Shown: positions 51,603 through 64,000, numbered from the stretch's first letter. The stretch: DNA of 64,000 nt from Monoplex corrugatus (GCA_030674185.1 CM060312.1:26877335-26941334), one strand, 5' to 3'. The notes: generated from the sequence alone by a model not told the origin. Numbers and translations are program-made.

Positions 51603-52585
51603 CAAAATATTTACAACCAACCCGATCTAAGCCAACAACAACAAAAACAAGACCATTCACAATCCATCACAGTACAACTGACATTCTGTTTTAAACATAC
51701 GTAAAAATCACTTTAAAACAATACACTGATATGCAAGGCTGTGATATGATTAATTATAATACCACCAAACAGGAATTGAAAAACAAAAAGAAAACCCAAA
51801 AACTCACAAAAATATACTGCAGAATGTGCATTAAGTGCTTCAGTCGTGTAGGGTATATTTATCAGCAGAGATAGATTCACATCACTGTTCGATGTAAGCT
51901 TTTTTTGCTCTATTACTCCCCTTTTCCTTTACACACTCACGCAATACTGAGCATTATGTACTTATTACACGCACACTATATCCATAAGGCAGACTACATA
52001 TCCTTTCATGATTTAATGGACAAACAATGACAACACTAAATCATTTCATCTTGAAAAAGACTCATGCTCTACCATGTTATTTCCCCTTTCATCACCACAC
52101 TGCTCTACCGCTGTTATTTCCCCTTTCATCACCACACTTTGAAATACTAATCCAATAACTATGTAATTACTGCTTGTAAGCATGCATGCACACAAAGACG
52201 GAGAAGCTGTATGATTATATGACCCTTCACCAATTTCAACTGCACTATATCACTTCAACCAACTAAACAACATCATCTCTTCCTGATCACCATAAATTGG
52301 ACTAGACCATCGGCATGAACCAAAGTGAGGTATAACAAAGTATAGCTCTTGCTGACTCCTGTCTTGGCTGTCAAACAACTCCAGCATGCCATCACACAAA
52401 TTACAATTGTTTAGAGCAGATTAATTTCAATCAGACTAGAAACAATACTGCACTATTAATCAGACCTGGAAACAATATTTCACTGTTGATCAAGAATTTG
52501 AAGACATATTTACTGATTCAAGCAGCCGCTACAACTAACACAGTCATGTGGATCACATGGTCAGATACTGGAAAAGGAGTTTACA
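51603..52585. other. No gene recognised
   Basis: A/C-rich unique sequence. A local duplication of a ctctaccatgttatttcccc-like phrase occurs at 52068-52138 (two copies, about 45 bp). Confidence 0.5.
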
Positions 52586-52589
52586 GTTT

Positions 52590-52910
52590 GGATTTCTTCA
52601 AGAGGGATTCGTCTAACTTGGGCAATTCCAAAATTATGTACTCTATCCAGACCTGCCAATAGTTATCTAGCAAATATCTTGAACCTGTGCAAAATCCTAC
52701 GTGCTGGCAAGATCGTGAAATGGTGAGGGGAATGGGTACTATGAGATGCTGACATCACCAGAACGACTGGAGACATTCATATGGGCACCCAACAACCAAT
52801 TTTACGTTGCAGGATGAAACCGAACTTGAGACAGTTGAAATGTTGAGTCCATGTCTGTGTCAAAAGAGCCAGCCAGCCCTAAACCTGAGTGAAGTGACAG
52901 ACGTTAAACA
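52590..52910 (+). mobile_element. Interspersed repeat family 3, copy 3
   Basis: ttcaagagggattcgtctaa, ctggcaagatcgtgaaatgg, acgactggagacattcat and the ending gttgagtccatgtctgtg match the copies at 18835 and 19490. Confidence 0.6.
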
Positions 52911-53239
52911 GTACAATCATTCTTCCCTCCCCCCCCTCTCTTGTCCCCCCACCTCTGCCCCCTAAATGAAAATAACTACCAGGGCAGTTAGACTGTAAAC
53001 TATGCAGGGTTGGTAGTGTAAACCTTAAAGCCACTCTTTAAGCTTTGCTGTACAGATGAGAATTTGTGCTGTCCGCACATGAGTTTGAGGTTAACTGAAG
53101 TCGTCTAGTCATACAACTATTCAATACTCACACAAAAAGCATGTCTAAAATTACTCATTTGTGCTTGCCAGACCTAAAATGTAATTCAGAGAAGAGTGTG
53201 CATTCCTGTTCAATTAGTGTCAGGCTTCTGTAAGTCATA

Positions 53240-53600
53240 CATCAAACTCAAACATTTTCTTTTATAATATTATGTAAAATACACACAAAACTCAAAACAC
53301 CCACCTTTACCAGCACATGTGAATTATACAAACTTAAACACCAACATTTACTGTATATGTGAATTATACACCAAACTCAAACACCCACATTTACCAGTAT
53401 ATGTGAATTATACACCAAACTTAAAACCCATGTTTACTGTATATGTTATACATTACTGGTATATGTGAATTACCACACATACTTAAACACACAAAATTAC
53501 ACACCAAACTCCACATTACCGCATATGTGAATTACACACCAAACTCAAACATCCACATATACTGACATAATTGAATTATACACCAAATGCAAAGAACAAC
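53240..53600 (+). repeat. Irregular tandem repeat, about 50-bp unit, 6-7 copies
   Basis: Recurring atgtgaattatacaccaaac, tcaaacacccacatttac and cagtatatgtg phrases with many indels. Confidence 0.75.
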
Positions 53601-54394
53601 ATTTATAACCCAGCTGACCACTAGAACATTTTCAGCTCAATAGTAAAAGCCATGCAGCTTACAGCTTTTATATACATGGTTACTCGTTCTTTATGGAGCA
53701 ATGGAATGCTTTTGTTTCAAACATGGTTTCACCACTGAAAGTAAAAAATCACACACGACAGGAAATGAAACAAAACGTCCATATGCCAGAGACTACAGAA
53801 ACAGTAGGCAACACCTCCTGTATCACACTGTGCAAGTGACACATTACTCAGTTACTGAAAAAGAAGAGGACAAAATATCATCATTAAATTCCATGACAGA
53901 AATGTACAATGTGTCCTGATCCGGGCAGTGAGGAACCAGATGTAGGAGGTGGGGGTATCTGATAAGTCAGTGCCAGCATACATTCCTTCAAATCTAACAT
54001 CACGAAAAATGGCGCAAGAATTCCAAGATCACTTTCTATATTTATATGTATCATAGACAGACAGCAGAAAAACGTGTGGAAAAAAATCACTGACATTCAA
54101 ATTTTCTTTCTTACTCTTTTTCCTTCTTTAGTTGTCTCAACCTCATTTAAGTCCACTTCTCCCACTGGCCGAAGCAGAAGGGAAGTTTCAGTCTTTTTCT
54201 CCTCATTTTTGCATTTGATATTTGTTCATTTGTGAATCTCACATTCAATGATTCATGCTTGACAAAGGCCCAGTTTGTCGAAAATTTGCGCCTGCCTTGT
54301 CTCGTTATTATAATAAGTACGCGTTCTGATTCTATTTTCATGTTTTTCTGGTTCCGATCTCTGCGCTGCCTAAGACACTGATCCCACATCCGCT

Positions 54395-54600
54395 CATTCT
54401 GGTTCCACCCCACCCCCACCCCCAACGCCATCCCTAATTCATTCAGAGGGTATGGTCCCAATCTTTTCAATGAACCCATAGCACGTTCCACCCTGGATAG
54501 GAACTGACCAGGGCAGAAAAATCCCACAACAATTTTTTGGGGATCGCATCAAAAACATTTCATCCAGCTGTGTTTGGACCACAGGGACCACACACAACAT
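54395..54600 (-). mobile_element. SINE family 2, fragment
   Basis: ggtcccaatcttttcaatga, acccatagca, gataggaactgacc and gcagaaaaatcccacaacaa match 16000-16090 in the same order. The tRNA-like head is degenerate (ggggatcgcatc). Confidence 0.6.
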
Positions 54601-55063
54601 ACACAGTTCACAACTAAACTAACCATGTTGCATGTGGACAGACATTTGCTTGTAATACCCCTTCAGGCTCCAAGTTGAAGTAGAACAAAACTATGAAAGG
54701 TTTTTGAAAACTGCAGGCCGGTCTCACAATGAAGATCTATGACAACACAACAGCAGTTCACCTTTATCTTTTGTTATCACCGGATGAGGGGTGAGCACAG
54801 CATAAGTGTTGCTGGTAATGCCCATCGTTGATGAAACAATTCACAGGTATTTGCATAAAATTGTGCAAAGATCAGCTGACTACTTACAACCATTTTACTG
54901 AAGTCAACTATTTGTATCCTATAAAGATCTAATCACCAATCAAAAAGTCAAACAAATCCGCAGGAAAGTAAGTGCCATAATCACCAACCAATGCCTACTC
55001 ACTACTGTCAAGTTCAACCAGGTTTGTAGAAACCAAACTGCAGGGCATTCTGTGTCTAAAGTG

Positions 55064-55202
55064 GGTGGGGAAGGGGGGGGGGAGGAGGCAAACAAAGGGG
55101 GGGTGGGGGGAATGGAAAGAAGATGAGACAAACAAAACAAGCAATAGGAAGACAAGGGGGTGGGGGAGAAGACAAGGCAAACAAAAGAAGCAACAGGAAG
55201 AC

Positions 55203-55301
<99 letters not shown>

Positions 55302-55515
55302 GTGGAAGGGGGAGGAGTGGTAACAGGAGAGATGAGACAAACAAAAGAACAGGAAGACAGGGGGGGGGGGGAGGACAGGGAGAGGATGAGACAAACAAAA
55401 GAAGCAACAGGAAGACAAGGGGGGGGGGGGGGGGGAACAGGGAGAGGATGAGACAAACAAAAGCAGCAACAGGAAGACAACAAGGGGGGTGGGGGGTGGG
55501 GGGGTGGAACAGGGT
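55064..55515 (+). repeat. Poly-G tract and G-rich minisatellite
   Basis: 55207-55300 is an uninterrupted run of about 94 G. It sits in a 50-70-bp repeat built of gatgagacaaacaaaagaag, caacaggaagaca and a G run of varying length (5 to 94). Poly-Gly and poly-Pro frames are artefacts. The array ends in gtgtgggagtcaaagg, a MITE arm remnant (55512-55535). Confidence 0.93.
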
Positions 55516-56286
55516 GTGGGAGTCAAAGGTTTAAAATATGCATAAGAAATTATGGGAAGGAGTGCTATTACAAACTTCTTTCCTTCTCTGTTGATGAAAT
55601 AAGAGCACCATTTACATAGTTAACAAAGTGTTCTTTTCAAAATTCTTGGCCACGAGACAAACGTTCAATGTCAAGCACATTTAAAAGACATGTTTGGTGA
55701 ATTATACAGTATGATCCAGAAAATGACAAATTGCAAAAATCAGGGGAAAAAACTGGGAAAGTGAAATAAAGATTAAACCAAAATAATTCTGACAATGATT
55801 TCAAAATGAACAGGAGCTCAGAGCCATCCATATATATATATATAGCAAGTTTTAATGCTACGTCAAAACTACATTAACTTACCAAAACAACTGAAATTTG
55901 CATCACTCATTAACTGAGTAAGTTTCTCTCAATGCATGAAATGTCATGTTCACTGCTTGACTGGTTCATGAATTATCCAAAGTATAATGAATCATCCCTC
56001 CATTATAAACAGCATAGCCAAAAACAGCCTGGCCATCTAGACTGCCCTGGCTGAAAGCTTAACAGAGCTGAAAGGGTTAAAGGCAATACACACAAGACCA
56101 CAGGGGAGGTATCCACCTGCATGATGAATCTATTGATAAAAGGATAGGGAAAACAAAATTTAATTTCTCTAGACGATATTTCCACACTCTGAATGAATTC
56201 CATATGCACTGATGCCACTGTTGCCTTGTGATGAAGAAGACCCAAATAACATAACCATAACACAAGCCTTAAGTTTGCATGTAACA

Positions 56287-56291
56287 CGCCC

Positions 56292-56322
<31 letters not shown>

Positions 56323-56330
56323 AAAAAAAA
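56287..56330 (+). repeat. C homopolymer followed by A homopolymer
   Basis: About 25 C followed by about 18 A. Confidence 0.92.
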
Positions 56331-56916
56331 CAAGCATAAAAAGCCCAAATGGCAAACAGCACTGCAGAACATACAGCAAAAGTGTATCCAGGTGTTTACA
56401 ATCACATTACATAGGCAGTAGTTTGGCACACCTCTCAAGGATTGTTAGGACCGTTTTCTAGAAAATATACTGGTCAGTGGACTGATAGGGAGGAAAAAAA
56501 ATAATTAAGGAAAAAAAAAACTGCAGCCACAAAAACAAGGCAGCTGACAGACAAGAGGATGCTCATGACATGCCACATTCAGAAAAACACTACTCTTTAT
56601 GATTAAAACAGATCACCCTCACAAATCCTACAGGGGTTGATTGAACAAAGTGACTGAATATTGAGTATCATATCCACACGTGATTAATGGTAAAGAAAAC
56701 AAGGAAAAGTTGGGGGGGGGGGGAAGTTACAGGAATACAGTAGAAATAACATAATGACATTACGTGATTTGGAGTGAAAAAGACATTCAAAATATGAATA
56801 CCCAAATCTTGGACACATATCTCAGCACATTCAGAGTTTCTGATTAATATACAGGAAACAGGAGAAATGAAAACAACAACAGCAACAATAAGAAAACAAC
56901 AACAGAAGTAATAACA

Positions 56917-57105
56917 ATGATAAACAGGAGAAACAGTTGCAACAACAATCACAATTATAACACAAGTAATTATAGTGATAAACAGAAGAAACAGTTGCAA
57001 AACAATCACATCATAATGATAAACAGAAGAAACAATTGCAAGAACAATCACAATTATAACAACGCTAATAACAGCAATGATAATAATAATAATAATAATA
57101 ATAAT
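56917..57105 (+). repeat. 64-bp tandem repeat (about 3 copies) and AAT run
   Basis: gataaacagaagaaacagtt, gcaa and aacaatcacaattataac recur at about 56920, 56977 and 57017. An AAT microsatellite ends the block at 57079-57105. Confidence 0.85.
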
Positions 57106-57354
57106 GAGTATTAACCAAAGTTAATGCCACTCTTTAAATAAGCATGCTGAAAGGGATCATTTACATAAAGGTTGATCAGGATGTCCCATGACACTGAGGT
57201 CACAAGGGAATGAGGTGGTAGAGACCTCAACTTTTCTGCAGCCAACATGATGAGGGTAACGCCCATTTCCTTATGTTCCCTGCTTCACCTTTCCCCAACT
57301 TTGAGAAAAGTCGAGTACTCGTTCCCAGCTGGTTAGAAAGAAGGCTGCACACAC

Positions 57355-57432
57355 ACACACATTAAGTTCCACGGGGGGGCGCGATTCCCACCTATACAAA
57401 CTCATGCAAGCAGACTGGAAGGTACATGCTCT
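57355..57432 (-). mobile_element. Possible tRNA-like SINE head
   Basis: The minus strand reads ggtagagcatgtaccttcca, then gtgggaatcgcgcc. A weak tRNA-like head. Confidence 0.3.
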
Positions 57433-57834
57433 ACCTCTCCACCAGCCAAGCCTCTTACACACTGACACACAGGTTAACAAGGAGCAGCAGCAGGCGCTGG
57501 ATGGGACCCAGAGCACCAATGCCTCACCACTCTCTGAATAATCACCTCCCAAGCTTCCAATTCCAAATGACAGCCATTTTATCAAGCGCAAGGGGGAAAG
57601 GGGAGGCTGTCTATTTGTGGCATGACCCACCACATATCGCACAACATTACACACCAACACTGTCACACAGTCTGAACACAAAGCCTGATTAAGATTGTCT
57701 GCAATTACTTCAGTTGGAACTGACTTGTACATACAGTATATGTACATAAACTACTACAGTGGGGATGTTTCACATACACTGCAAATGTGGACATGTTTCA
57801 TATGGATATTAAAGGAGAGGTGCTTTATATATAC

Positions 57835-58460
57835 TACTACACTGATGGTTAAACTGAACAAGCGGGTCTGTCCAACAGCAGTCTACTGCGAACACCAAAA
57901 TGCAGGTGTACAGAGCATGTGTGTTGAGCACACTTCTCTACTCAAGTGAAGTCTGGACCACATACGCCAGAAAAGAAAAGAGGCTCAACATTTTCCATCT
58001 CCACTGCTTGCGACGCATCCTCCGTCGTGCGGGCCTACAGACCATCTTTGCCCTCCTAAGCCAACGCCGATTACGCTGGCTTGGCCATGTGCATCGAATG
58101 GAGGATGGACGCATCCCAAAAGACGTTCTCTACGGCGAACTGGCAAACCGGAAGAGAACTCCAGGACACCCACAGCTACGCTTTGTAGACACATGCAAAA
58201 GGGACCTTAGAAGCTCAGGGATCGACCCAGGCTCTTGGGAGACTCTGGCAGAAGACAGGGCAGCGTGGAGGACAGCCGTTCAGCAAGGCGTTGTGAATGC
58301 GGAGAGGAGGAGAGCAGAAAGCGCAGATGAGAAAAGGGCTCTTCACAAGCAACGTTCCAGAAACCAGACAACAGCGACTCAATTTGTATGTGGCAGATGT
58401 GACAGAGATTGTCACTCAAGAATCGGCCTGCACAGCCACAGCAGAAAGTGCATGTCATGA
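57835..58460 (+). pseudogene. LINE ORF2 C-terminus with zinc finger, internally deleted
   Basis: From 57900 there is an open frame of 186 codons: VYRACVLSTLLYSSEVWTTY, then ARKEKRLNIFHLHCLRRILR, then RLRWLGHVHRMEDGRIPKDV, then LYGELANRKRTPGHPQLRF and a final CGRCDRDCHSRIGLHSHSRK-C. This is the post-RT region of a non-LTR retrotransposon. The last part is a C2H2-type finger. LNKRV upstream (about 57850) is in another frame. The WQD-type segment usually found between LRRIL and RAGLxxxFALLSQRR is missing (about 20 residues). The endonuclease and RT core are absent, so it cannot retrotranspose alone. Confidence 0.8.
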
Positions 58461-58526
58461 CCACAACGCCTCCTGGTGCAGACTATCATCTGAGATGTAA
58501 AGAGGCCAACGACGACAATGAAGGTG

Positions 58527-58775
58527 TTTATCCCTTTGACTCTCTCACCCTATCCACCAGCATTCCGCTTTGTCAGTATGAAAGCAAAGCAAAAAGTTAA
58601 TCCTTTCACTCCCTCGCCCTATCCACCAGCATTCCGCTTTGTCAGTATGAAACAAAGCAAAAAGTTAATCCTTTCACTCCCTCGCCCTATCCACCAGCTT
58701 CCTGCAGGAAGGGTGAGGGAGCGAAAGGGTTAAGTTTTTGCAGCTGGCGGATAGGGTGCGGAAGTGAAAGGGTTG
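58527..58775. mobile_element. TTAA-palindrome MITE, tandemly expanded copy
   Basis: tatccctttgactctctcac at the left, gtgcggaagtgaaagggtt at the right. A segment of about 71 bp (ctatccaccagcattccgct ... ttcactccctcg) is duplicated in tandem. The outer TTAA are mutated (TTTA and TTGT). It begins about 65 bp downstream of the LINE stop codon. Confidence 0.75.
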
Positions 58776-59178
58776 TACAGTCAGCTTCACACACATTTAC
58801 TTACAGCCAAACAGTATTTCAATCTCACATTTCAATATCACTTTCATGCTTTCTTTGTGTCTAAAGTAGAACTGTGTGTTCATAGCCAACATTTTATGCT
58901 GTGCTTGAAAACAAAAACCAAGATGATCAAGCCACTCTGAATATCTCCCTTCTTATGAAAAAAAAAAAAAATTTACAGAAAATCCCAATATTGTACTTTT
59001 CAAGTTTACTGTTACCTTAAAGAAAGTTAGGCTGAAATAAAAGTTCACATCCATCAGGGTCAATGGCAGACTGTCACAACAATGAAAACAACATTTTCAA
59101 ACGTTATCAGAAGTCCCTGCAAGACTTTCAAACTTACGTTTTCATGACTCCTCAACAGTCCACCCATATCTTGTGTGT

Positions 59179-59203
59179 ATACACACACACACACACACAC
59201 ACA
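59179..59203 (+). repeat. CA microsatellite
   Basis: A short pure CA run. Confidence 0.9.
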
Positions 59204-59209
59204 CCCCTT

Positions 59210-59465
59210 GTCAATATGAAAAATCTTTTTTCAACAGCATAGAAAAGGAACAGAAAAAATACACCTTTCAATCCCACAAAGACTAGATGTGAGGTCATCA
59301 ATACGAAAAAAATTTTAAACAACAGAAAAGAAACAGAAAAACTACAACTTCCAATCCCACAAAGACCAAACGTGAAGTTCTCAAAAATCCTTACTTTTTT
59401 TTTAAGAACAGAAACAGAAAAAACATACAGCTTCCAATCCCTTTCGGACCAGATGTGAAGTTATC
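59210..59465 (+). repeat. Tandem repeat of about 85-110 bp, 3 copies
   Basis: acagaaaaa, then ttccaatcccacaaagac and gatgtgaggt or gatgtgaagt recur three times with divergence. Confidence 0.7.
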
Positions 59466-59539
59466 TCCAAACACAAATGTTTGCACAATGATCAAAAGGT
59501 AATGTTCATGACTTCATGTCACCACGTGTGATAAATCAT

Positions 59540-59730
59540 TGTTCCATGTATTGACCACACTCTGAAGCATCAATGCATGTCTTTACCAAACACTCCTTCG
59601 TTGATTTGTTATGGATTGCCTGATCGTCTCCACAACCACACATTGATAGCAACAACATATATTTTCACCGAATACTGCTTCGTTGATTTGCCATGGACTG
59701 CTCGATGTCTCTACATCCCACTGCTCTGTT
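59540..59730 (+). repeat. About 97-bp duplication
   Basis: accaaacactccttcgttga with ttgttatggattgcctgat and, one period later, accgaatactgcttcgttga with ttgccatggactgctcgat. Confidence 0.7.
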
Positions 59731-59938
59731 GTGTGTTGTTCCATATTGACAACATTTGTAGTTGCACACTATAACATTGTTCATACATACCAAATCACAG
59801 TGCAAATAAACAAATTCTCTTTTAAGTGAAATGAGTTGGCTGTACACAAACCATCACAGAAACTCAAAATCCTTTGAGAGAGAAAAAGATGGGGAAAAAA
59901 AGTAGCAATGTACCAGAAGAATACTGGGAAAATGAGAA

Positions 59939-60220
<282 letters not shown>

Positions 60221-62475
60221 CCACAGAGTCATTTAATCAAATAGGTACATAATAAAGAATGTAAGAATGATTCCAACTAGATGCAACGTTCATTCAAACC
60301 ATAAACCACACAACAACATCACAGAGTCAGGAAATATAAAAAGATCAGAAAGACAGAAAGACAAAGTAATTCTCAGACCATCTTCACTGTCCTGGGTGGC
60401 ATCTGACCAGTTACACAGACACAAGAATAATTTGGTTGTATGTCAGGAGTAAGTACTTCTATGACAACCTTTACAGACTAATACTGACATGAGGGAAGCT
60501 GAGCAGACATTAGCCAATGACTGTTTAAGCTCCCACATTTACTAACTACTCACTAAAAACTGTGCAAGAATAAGATCCATCAGCATAAAATCAGTGCTAA
60601 CTTGATTTCGGGATTTTGAGATACACATGCAGTTTTGAAGTTTACAATTTTTCGGATCATTGTGATATGCTGTCATAGGGCAAAAAGATGCAAAAACTGT
60701 GGCTGTTTGAAATGACTTACCTACCTGATAGTGATTCTGAGAAAATAGCCTCTAAAGATTTCAAACATGAACAAATGACCTTTTTTGTTTAAGCAATCCC
60801 AATGCCATTCAGTTGTAAGACTATTTTCAAGTGGCTCATATAACACGGGGAAAGCTGAGACAAAGACCTTTCCAGGAATGTGTAACGTGTACGGCTCTTC
60901 AAGTTACATGGCGTTTTTATTCAGTCATAGTACGCAATCTGATAAGAAAAAAATGGCCAGATGACTGAATTGTGACCGTATAGACTAATTAACAGCTCGT
61001 TTTCAAAATTTTAGTGACACTATCCACTCATTCTATACTGGCCAGCTGCTTTCTTAATTACACTCTCTCCACCGGCCATTTGTATAGGTTACAAAAAAAA
61101 TGTGTATAGGTTTCAAAAAAAAAATTTTTTTAACAGAATGCAAACACATACTAATTTAGAATTTTGTGGTACTGTCGACCATAGAGTGGACTAATAAATC
61201 GCACTGTTTGAATGCACTCACTTTATTACTGACTCACTACTTGAAGAAAAAAATCAATTTTTTTCACAACAGTCGCATAGGAGTTAATCTCCCACAGTAC
61301 AAAATGTTTTAATGTTATCTTCTGGATCCACAGACATCTCCATATTGTAAAAAAAGGAATCGGCAAATGTTTATGCAAAATGGATATTCACTGTAGAATC
61401 AGTATCTGTCACTAGGTCAAATATAAACTGACACATGCACATGCTCACTCACACTCATGCACATGTTACACTGGCTGTTAGTATAGCATTTACACATGCA
61501 GTACTCAAAGGCATTTACAACCAGTCTGAGGGTACATTTGCACTTTAGGACCTGTTGAGCAGAGCTGTACCACTTAGTTTTGCACAAAAACTTTGAACCA
61601 TGCACCAAGAATGTTTAAACTCGAAGAATGCTTTAGCGCACTTTAGTAACAAGGTGATGTACATAAACTTGTCTTTGCAAAGAAAGAGTTAATAAGCTAA
61701 ATCTTTACACTTTTAGAAAAGTTTGTTGTTCAACAAGTGCACTTCTGCTGAAACCTGAAAATCATCCAGTTTGACTCCCATCACCTGTTTGCCTCTACTG
61801 CTGTTATGCCTTAGGAAGTTTGCACTGGTTTCATACCGACAGTCACAAATGAAGCTTAAATGCCAAGAAAACAACAAGGAGAAAGCATATAATATACTTT
61901 TACATCAAGATTACGCATCAGCACCCCATTAACGTGGTGAGCAAACAGAATCATGAGTTGCCTGTCTGTCAGACAAGCACGGGAGCTGATATCAGAAACT
62001 TTCTTCCTGACTCAGGAGGTGACGAAGATTTGTGTACACAGTATAAGGGTATTGCATTTATACCTGGCTTTTTCCTGTCAGAGTATTTCATACTACATAT
62101 TAGACTGTAAATCATATGAGGGTTTTCAGCCAGACCGGAGTACATACCTGCCTTCTTTATCTCTTTTGTTATGCACCATGCTGGAAAGTAATCCTTGTTT
62201 AGTATCTGTCCAGCACATAATACAAAGCACTCTTACAGAAAAAAAACGAAGCACGTACCCAGTACCTTATAGAAACTCACACATATAACGTGCTCCTATA
62301 GAAAAGTCCAATAAAGATGAAGTGGTCAAACAGGTTAAAGTCAAGTACGTGAGATATGCCCTGCAGACAAAAATCCAACTCATCTCAAGTGTTCTTACAG
62401 ACGATGTGCTCTTGTAGAAAAAGTTCAGTACACAAGATTTTTTTTTTAAAGATTTCTCATTTTTCACAGATGAAT
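60221..62475. other. No gene recognised
   Basis: Unique A/T-rich sequence. Phrases such as gtgctcctatagaaaagtcc and gtgctcttgtagaaaaagtt at about 62288 and 62408 suggest an old local duplication. The minus-strand and plus-strand open frames (up to 111 codons, 61953-62288) carry no recognised domain. Confidence 0.5.
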
Positions 62476-62479
62476 GTAC

Positions 62480-62795
62480 GCGCGCTGTTTCACCCACACT
62501 GTGCAGGCAGTATGTAGCTGCACAGTCTGCATACTTCATCTTCAGTGGGCGTGCATGCTGGATATTTTCTGGTTTCCATCAGCCACTGAACTCCAACATG
62601 ACTTACAAGATCTTCAATACACATTTGATGTTCTGACTGCATTTATACATGAAGGGAGTTCAGGCACTAGCAGGTCCATGCACATGCTGACCTGTGACAT
62701 CAGAAAAATCTCCACTCTTTACCCACCAGAGAGGGCATACCCAGGACGAACCGAACCTCAGATCTTCCGACTGGAATTCTAACATCTTATTCACT
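62480..62795 (-). mobile_element. tRNA-derived SINE, family 1, near full-length
   Basis: Plus-strand landmarks cactgtgcaggcagtatgta, gcatgctggatattttctgg, actagcaggtccatgcacat and, at the right, cgaaccgaacctcagatctt (inverse B box), ctaacatcttattcac (inverse A box). It matches 6640-6835 at its right half and 14025-14150 at its left half. Confidence 0.65.
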
Positions 62796-62842
62796 TGATT
62801 ACCATGGTCTTCATATATGATATGCTCTTACAAAAAGAAAGC

Positions 62843-64000
62843 ATTATTCATGGAGCAAAGTCCTGTACATAACAAGTTTATGAAACACTCTCAGAGAAAG
62901 AGTCCAATGTCAATGATGTAATTCATGAAGAAATGTCCTGTACATAATAAGTTTATGAAACACTCTCAGAGAAAACAGTCCACTGTCAATGATGTAATTC
63001 ATGGAGCAAAGTCCTGTACATAATAAGTTTACGTAACACTCTCAGAGAAAGAGTCCAGTCAGTGTTAACGATGTAATTCATGGAAAAAGAGTCCTGTACA
63101 TAATAAGTTTATGAAACACTCTCAGAGAAAACAGCCCAGTGTCAATGATGTAATTCATGAAGAAATGTCATGTACATAATAAATTTATGAAACACTCTCA
63201 GAGAAAGAGTCCAGTCAGTGTTAATGATGTAATTCATGGAAAAAGAGTCCTGCACATAAGTGTATGAGACACTCTCAGAGAAAACAGTCCAGTGTCAATG
63301 ATGTAATTCACGGAGAAGAGTCCTGCACATAATAAGTTTATGAAATACTCTCAGAGAAAGAGTCCAGTCAGTGTTAATGATGTAATTCATGGAAAAGAGT
63401 CCTGCACATAATAAGTTTATGAAATACTCTCAGAGAAAGAGTCCAGTCAGTGTTAATGATGTAATTCATGGAAAAGAGTCCTGCACATAATAAGTTTATG
63501 AAATACTCTCAGAGAAAGAGTCCAGTCAGTGTTAATGATGTAATTCATGGAAAAGAGTCCTGCACATAATAAGTTTATGAAATACTCTCACAAAAAGTCC
63601 AGTCAGTGTTAATGATGTAATTCATGGAAAAGAGTCCTGTACATAATAAGTTTATGAAATACTCTCAGAGAAAGAGTCCAGTCAGTGTTAATGATGTAAT
63701 TCATGGAAAAAAGTCCTGCACATAATAAGTTTATGAAATACTCTCAGAGAAAGAGTCCAGTCAGTGTTAATGATGTAATTCATGGAAAAGAGTCCTGCAC
63801 ATAATAAGTTTATGAAATACTCTCAGAGAAAGAGTCCAGTCAGTGTTAATGACGTAATTCATGGAAAAGAGTCCTGTACATAATAAGTTTATGAAACACT
63901 CTCAGAGAAAGAGTCCAGTCAGTGTTAATGACGTAATTCATGGAAAAGAGTCCTGCACATAATAAGTTTATGAAATACTCTCACTCTCAGAGAAAGAGTC
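62843..64000 (+). repeat. 79-bp minisatellite, about 14 copies, continuing past the window
   Basis: Unit tcctgcacataataagttta, tgaaatactctcagagaaag, agtccagtcagtgttaatga and tgtaattcatggaaaagag. The left copies are of another type (acagtccactgtcaatgatg, gaagaaatg) that alternates with the main type; the right ones are homogeneous. The array is cut by the window end. Confidence 0.95.

Noticed and set aside
54940..55534. Proline-rich and glycine-rich ORFs
   Set aside because: Produced by a poly-G tract and G-rich repeats; length is not evidence of coding here.
57271..57747. 158-codon minus-strand ORF
   Set aside because: No recognisable domain; it overlaps a probable SINE head and a CA run, and no splice or composition signal supports it.

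Overview
This is animal nuclear DNA. It has one multi-exon, intron-rich gene with canonical GT/AG splice sites, no bacterial-style operons, abundant micro- and minisatellites, LINE and SINE fragments, and non-autonomous DNA transposons. The L2-like LINE tails, the tRNA-derived SINE types and the microsatellite density suggest a lophotrochozoan, most likely a mollusc (perhaps a gastropod). That is an inference; no diagnostic marker gene is present.

Layout. 0-11 kb: L2-like LINE tail, a GC-rich short ORF that may be the last exon of an upstream gene, CT/ATTC microsatellites, a 36-copy 42-bp minisatellite carrying a TGACGTCTC core in almost every unit, two degenerate minus-strand LINE fragments, SINEs and a CpG-rich stretch near 10.3 kb. 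10.9-30.6 kb: the only convincing protein-coding gene, a plus-strand RhoGEF of the NET1/ARHGEF3 (XPLN) family. Twelve exons from 14922 to 30573 encode the basic N-terminal segment, the DH domain and the PH domain, and one further upstream exon (10947-11175) is a candidate. Two DH exons contain base-level frame breaks. Its introns hold TTAA-flanked palindromic MITEs, hAT-like elements, SINEs and 1.1 kb of CA repeat. 30.6-47 kb: 3'UTR, two LINE C-terminal fragments (one with an 18-bp minisatellite grown inside its ORF), a 28-bp minisatellite and a 3.7-kb 51-bp satellite. 47-64 kb: no recognised gene. The base composition switches to A/C-rich on the plus strand, consistent with a minus-strand transcription unit. 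It holds 38-, 54- and 79-bp minisatellites, a 94-nt G run, a LINE C-terminal ORF with a zinc finger, and more MITEs and SINEs.

The RhoGEF would activate RhoA-type GTPases: the DH domain catalyses exchange and the PH domain assists. The rest is best read as intergenic and intronic DNA shaped by transposon decay and tandem duplication. The most notable items are a family of near-perfect TTAA-flanked palindromes (about ten loci), a minisatellite born within a LINE reading frame, two unrelated minisatellites sharing a 9-bp CRE-like core, and a duplicated splice acceptor in front of a DH exon.
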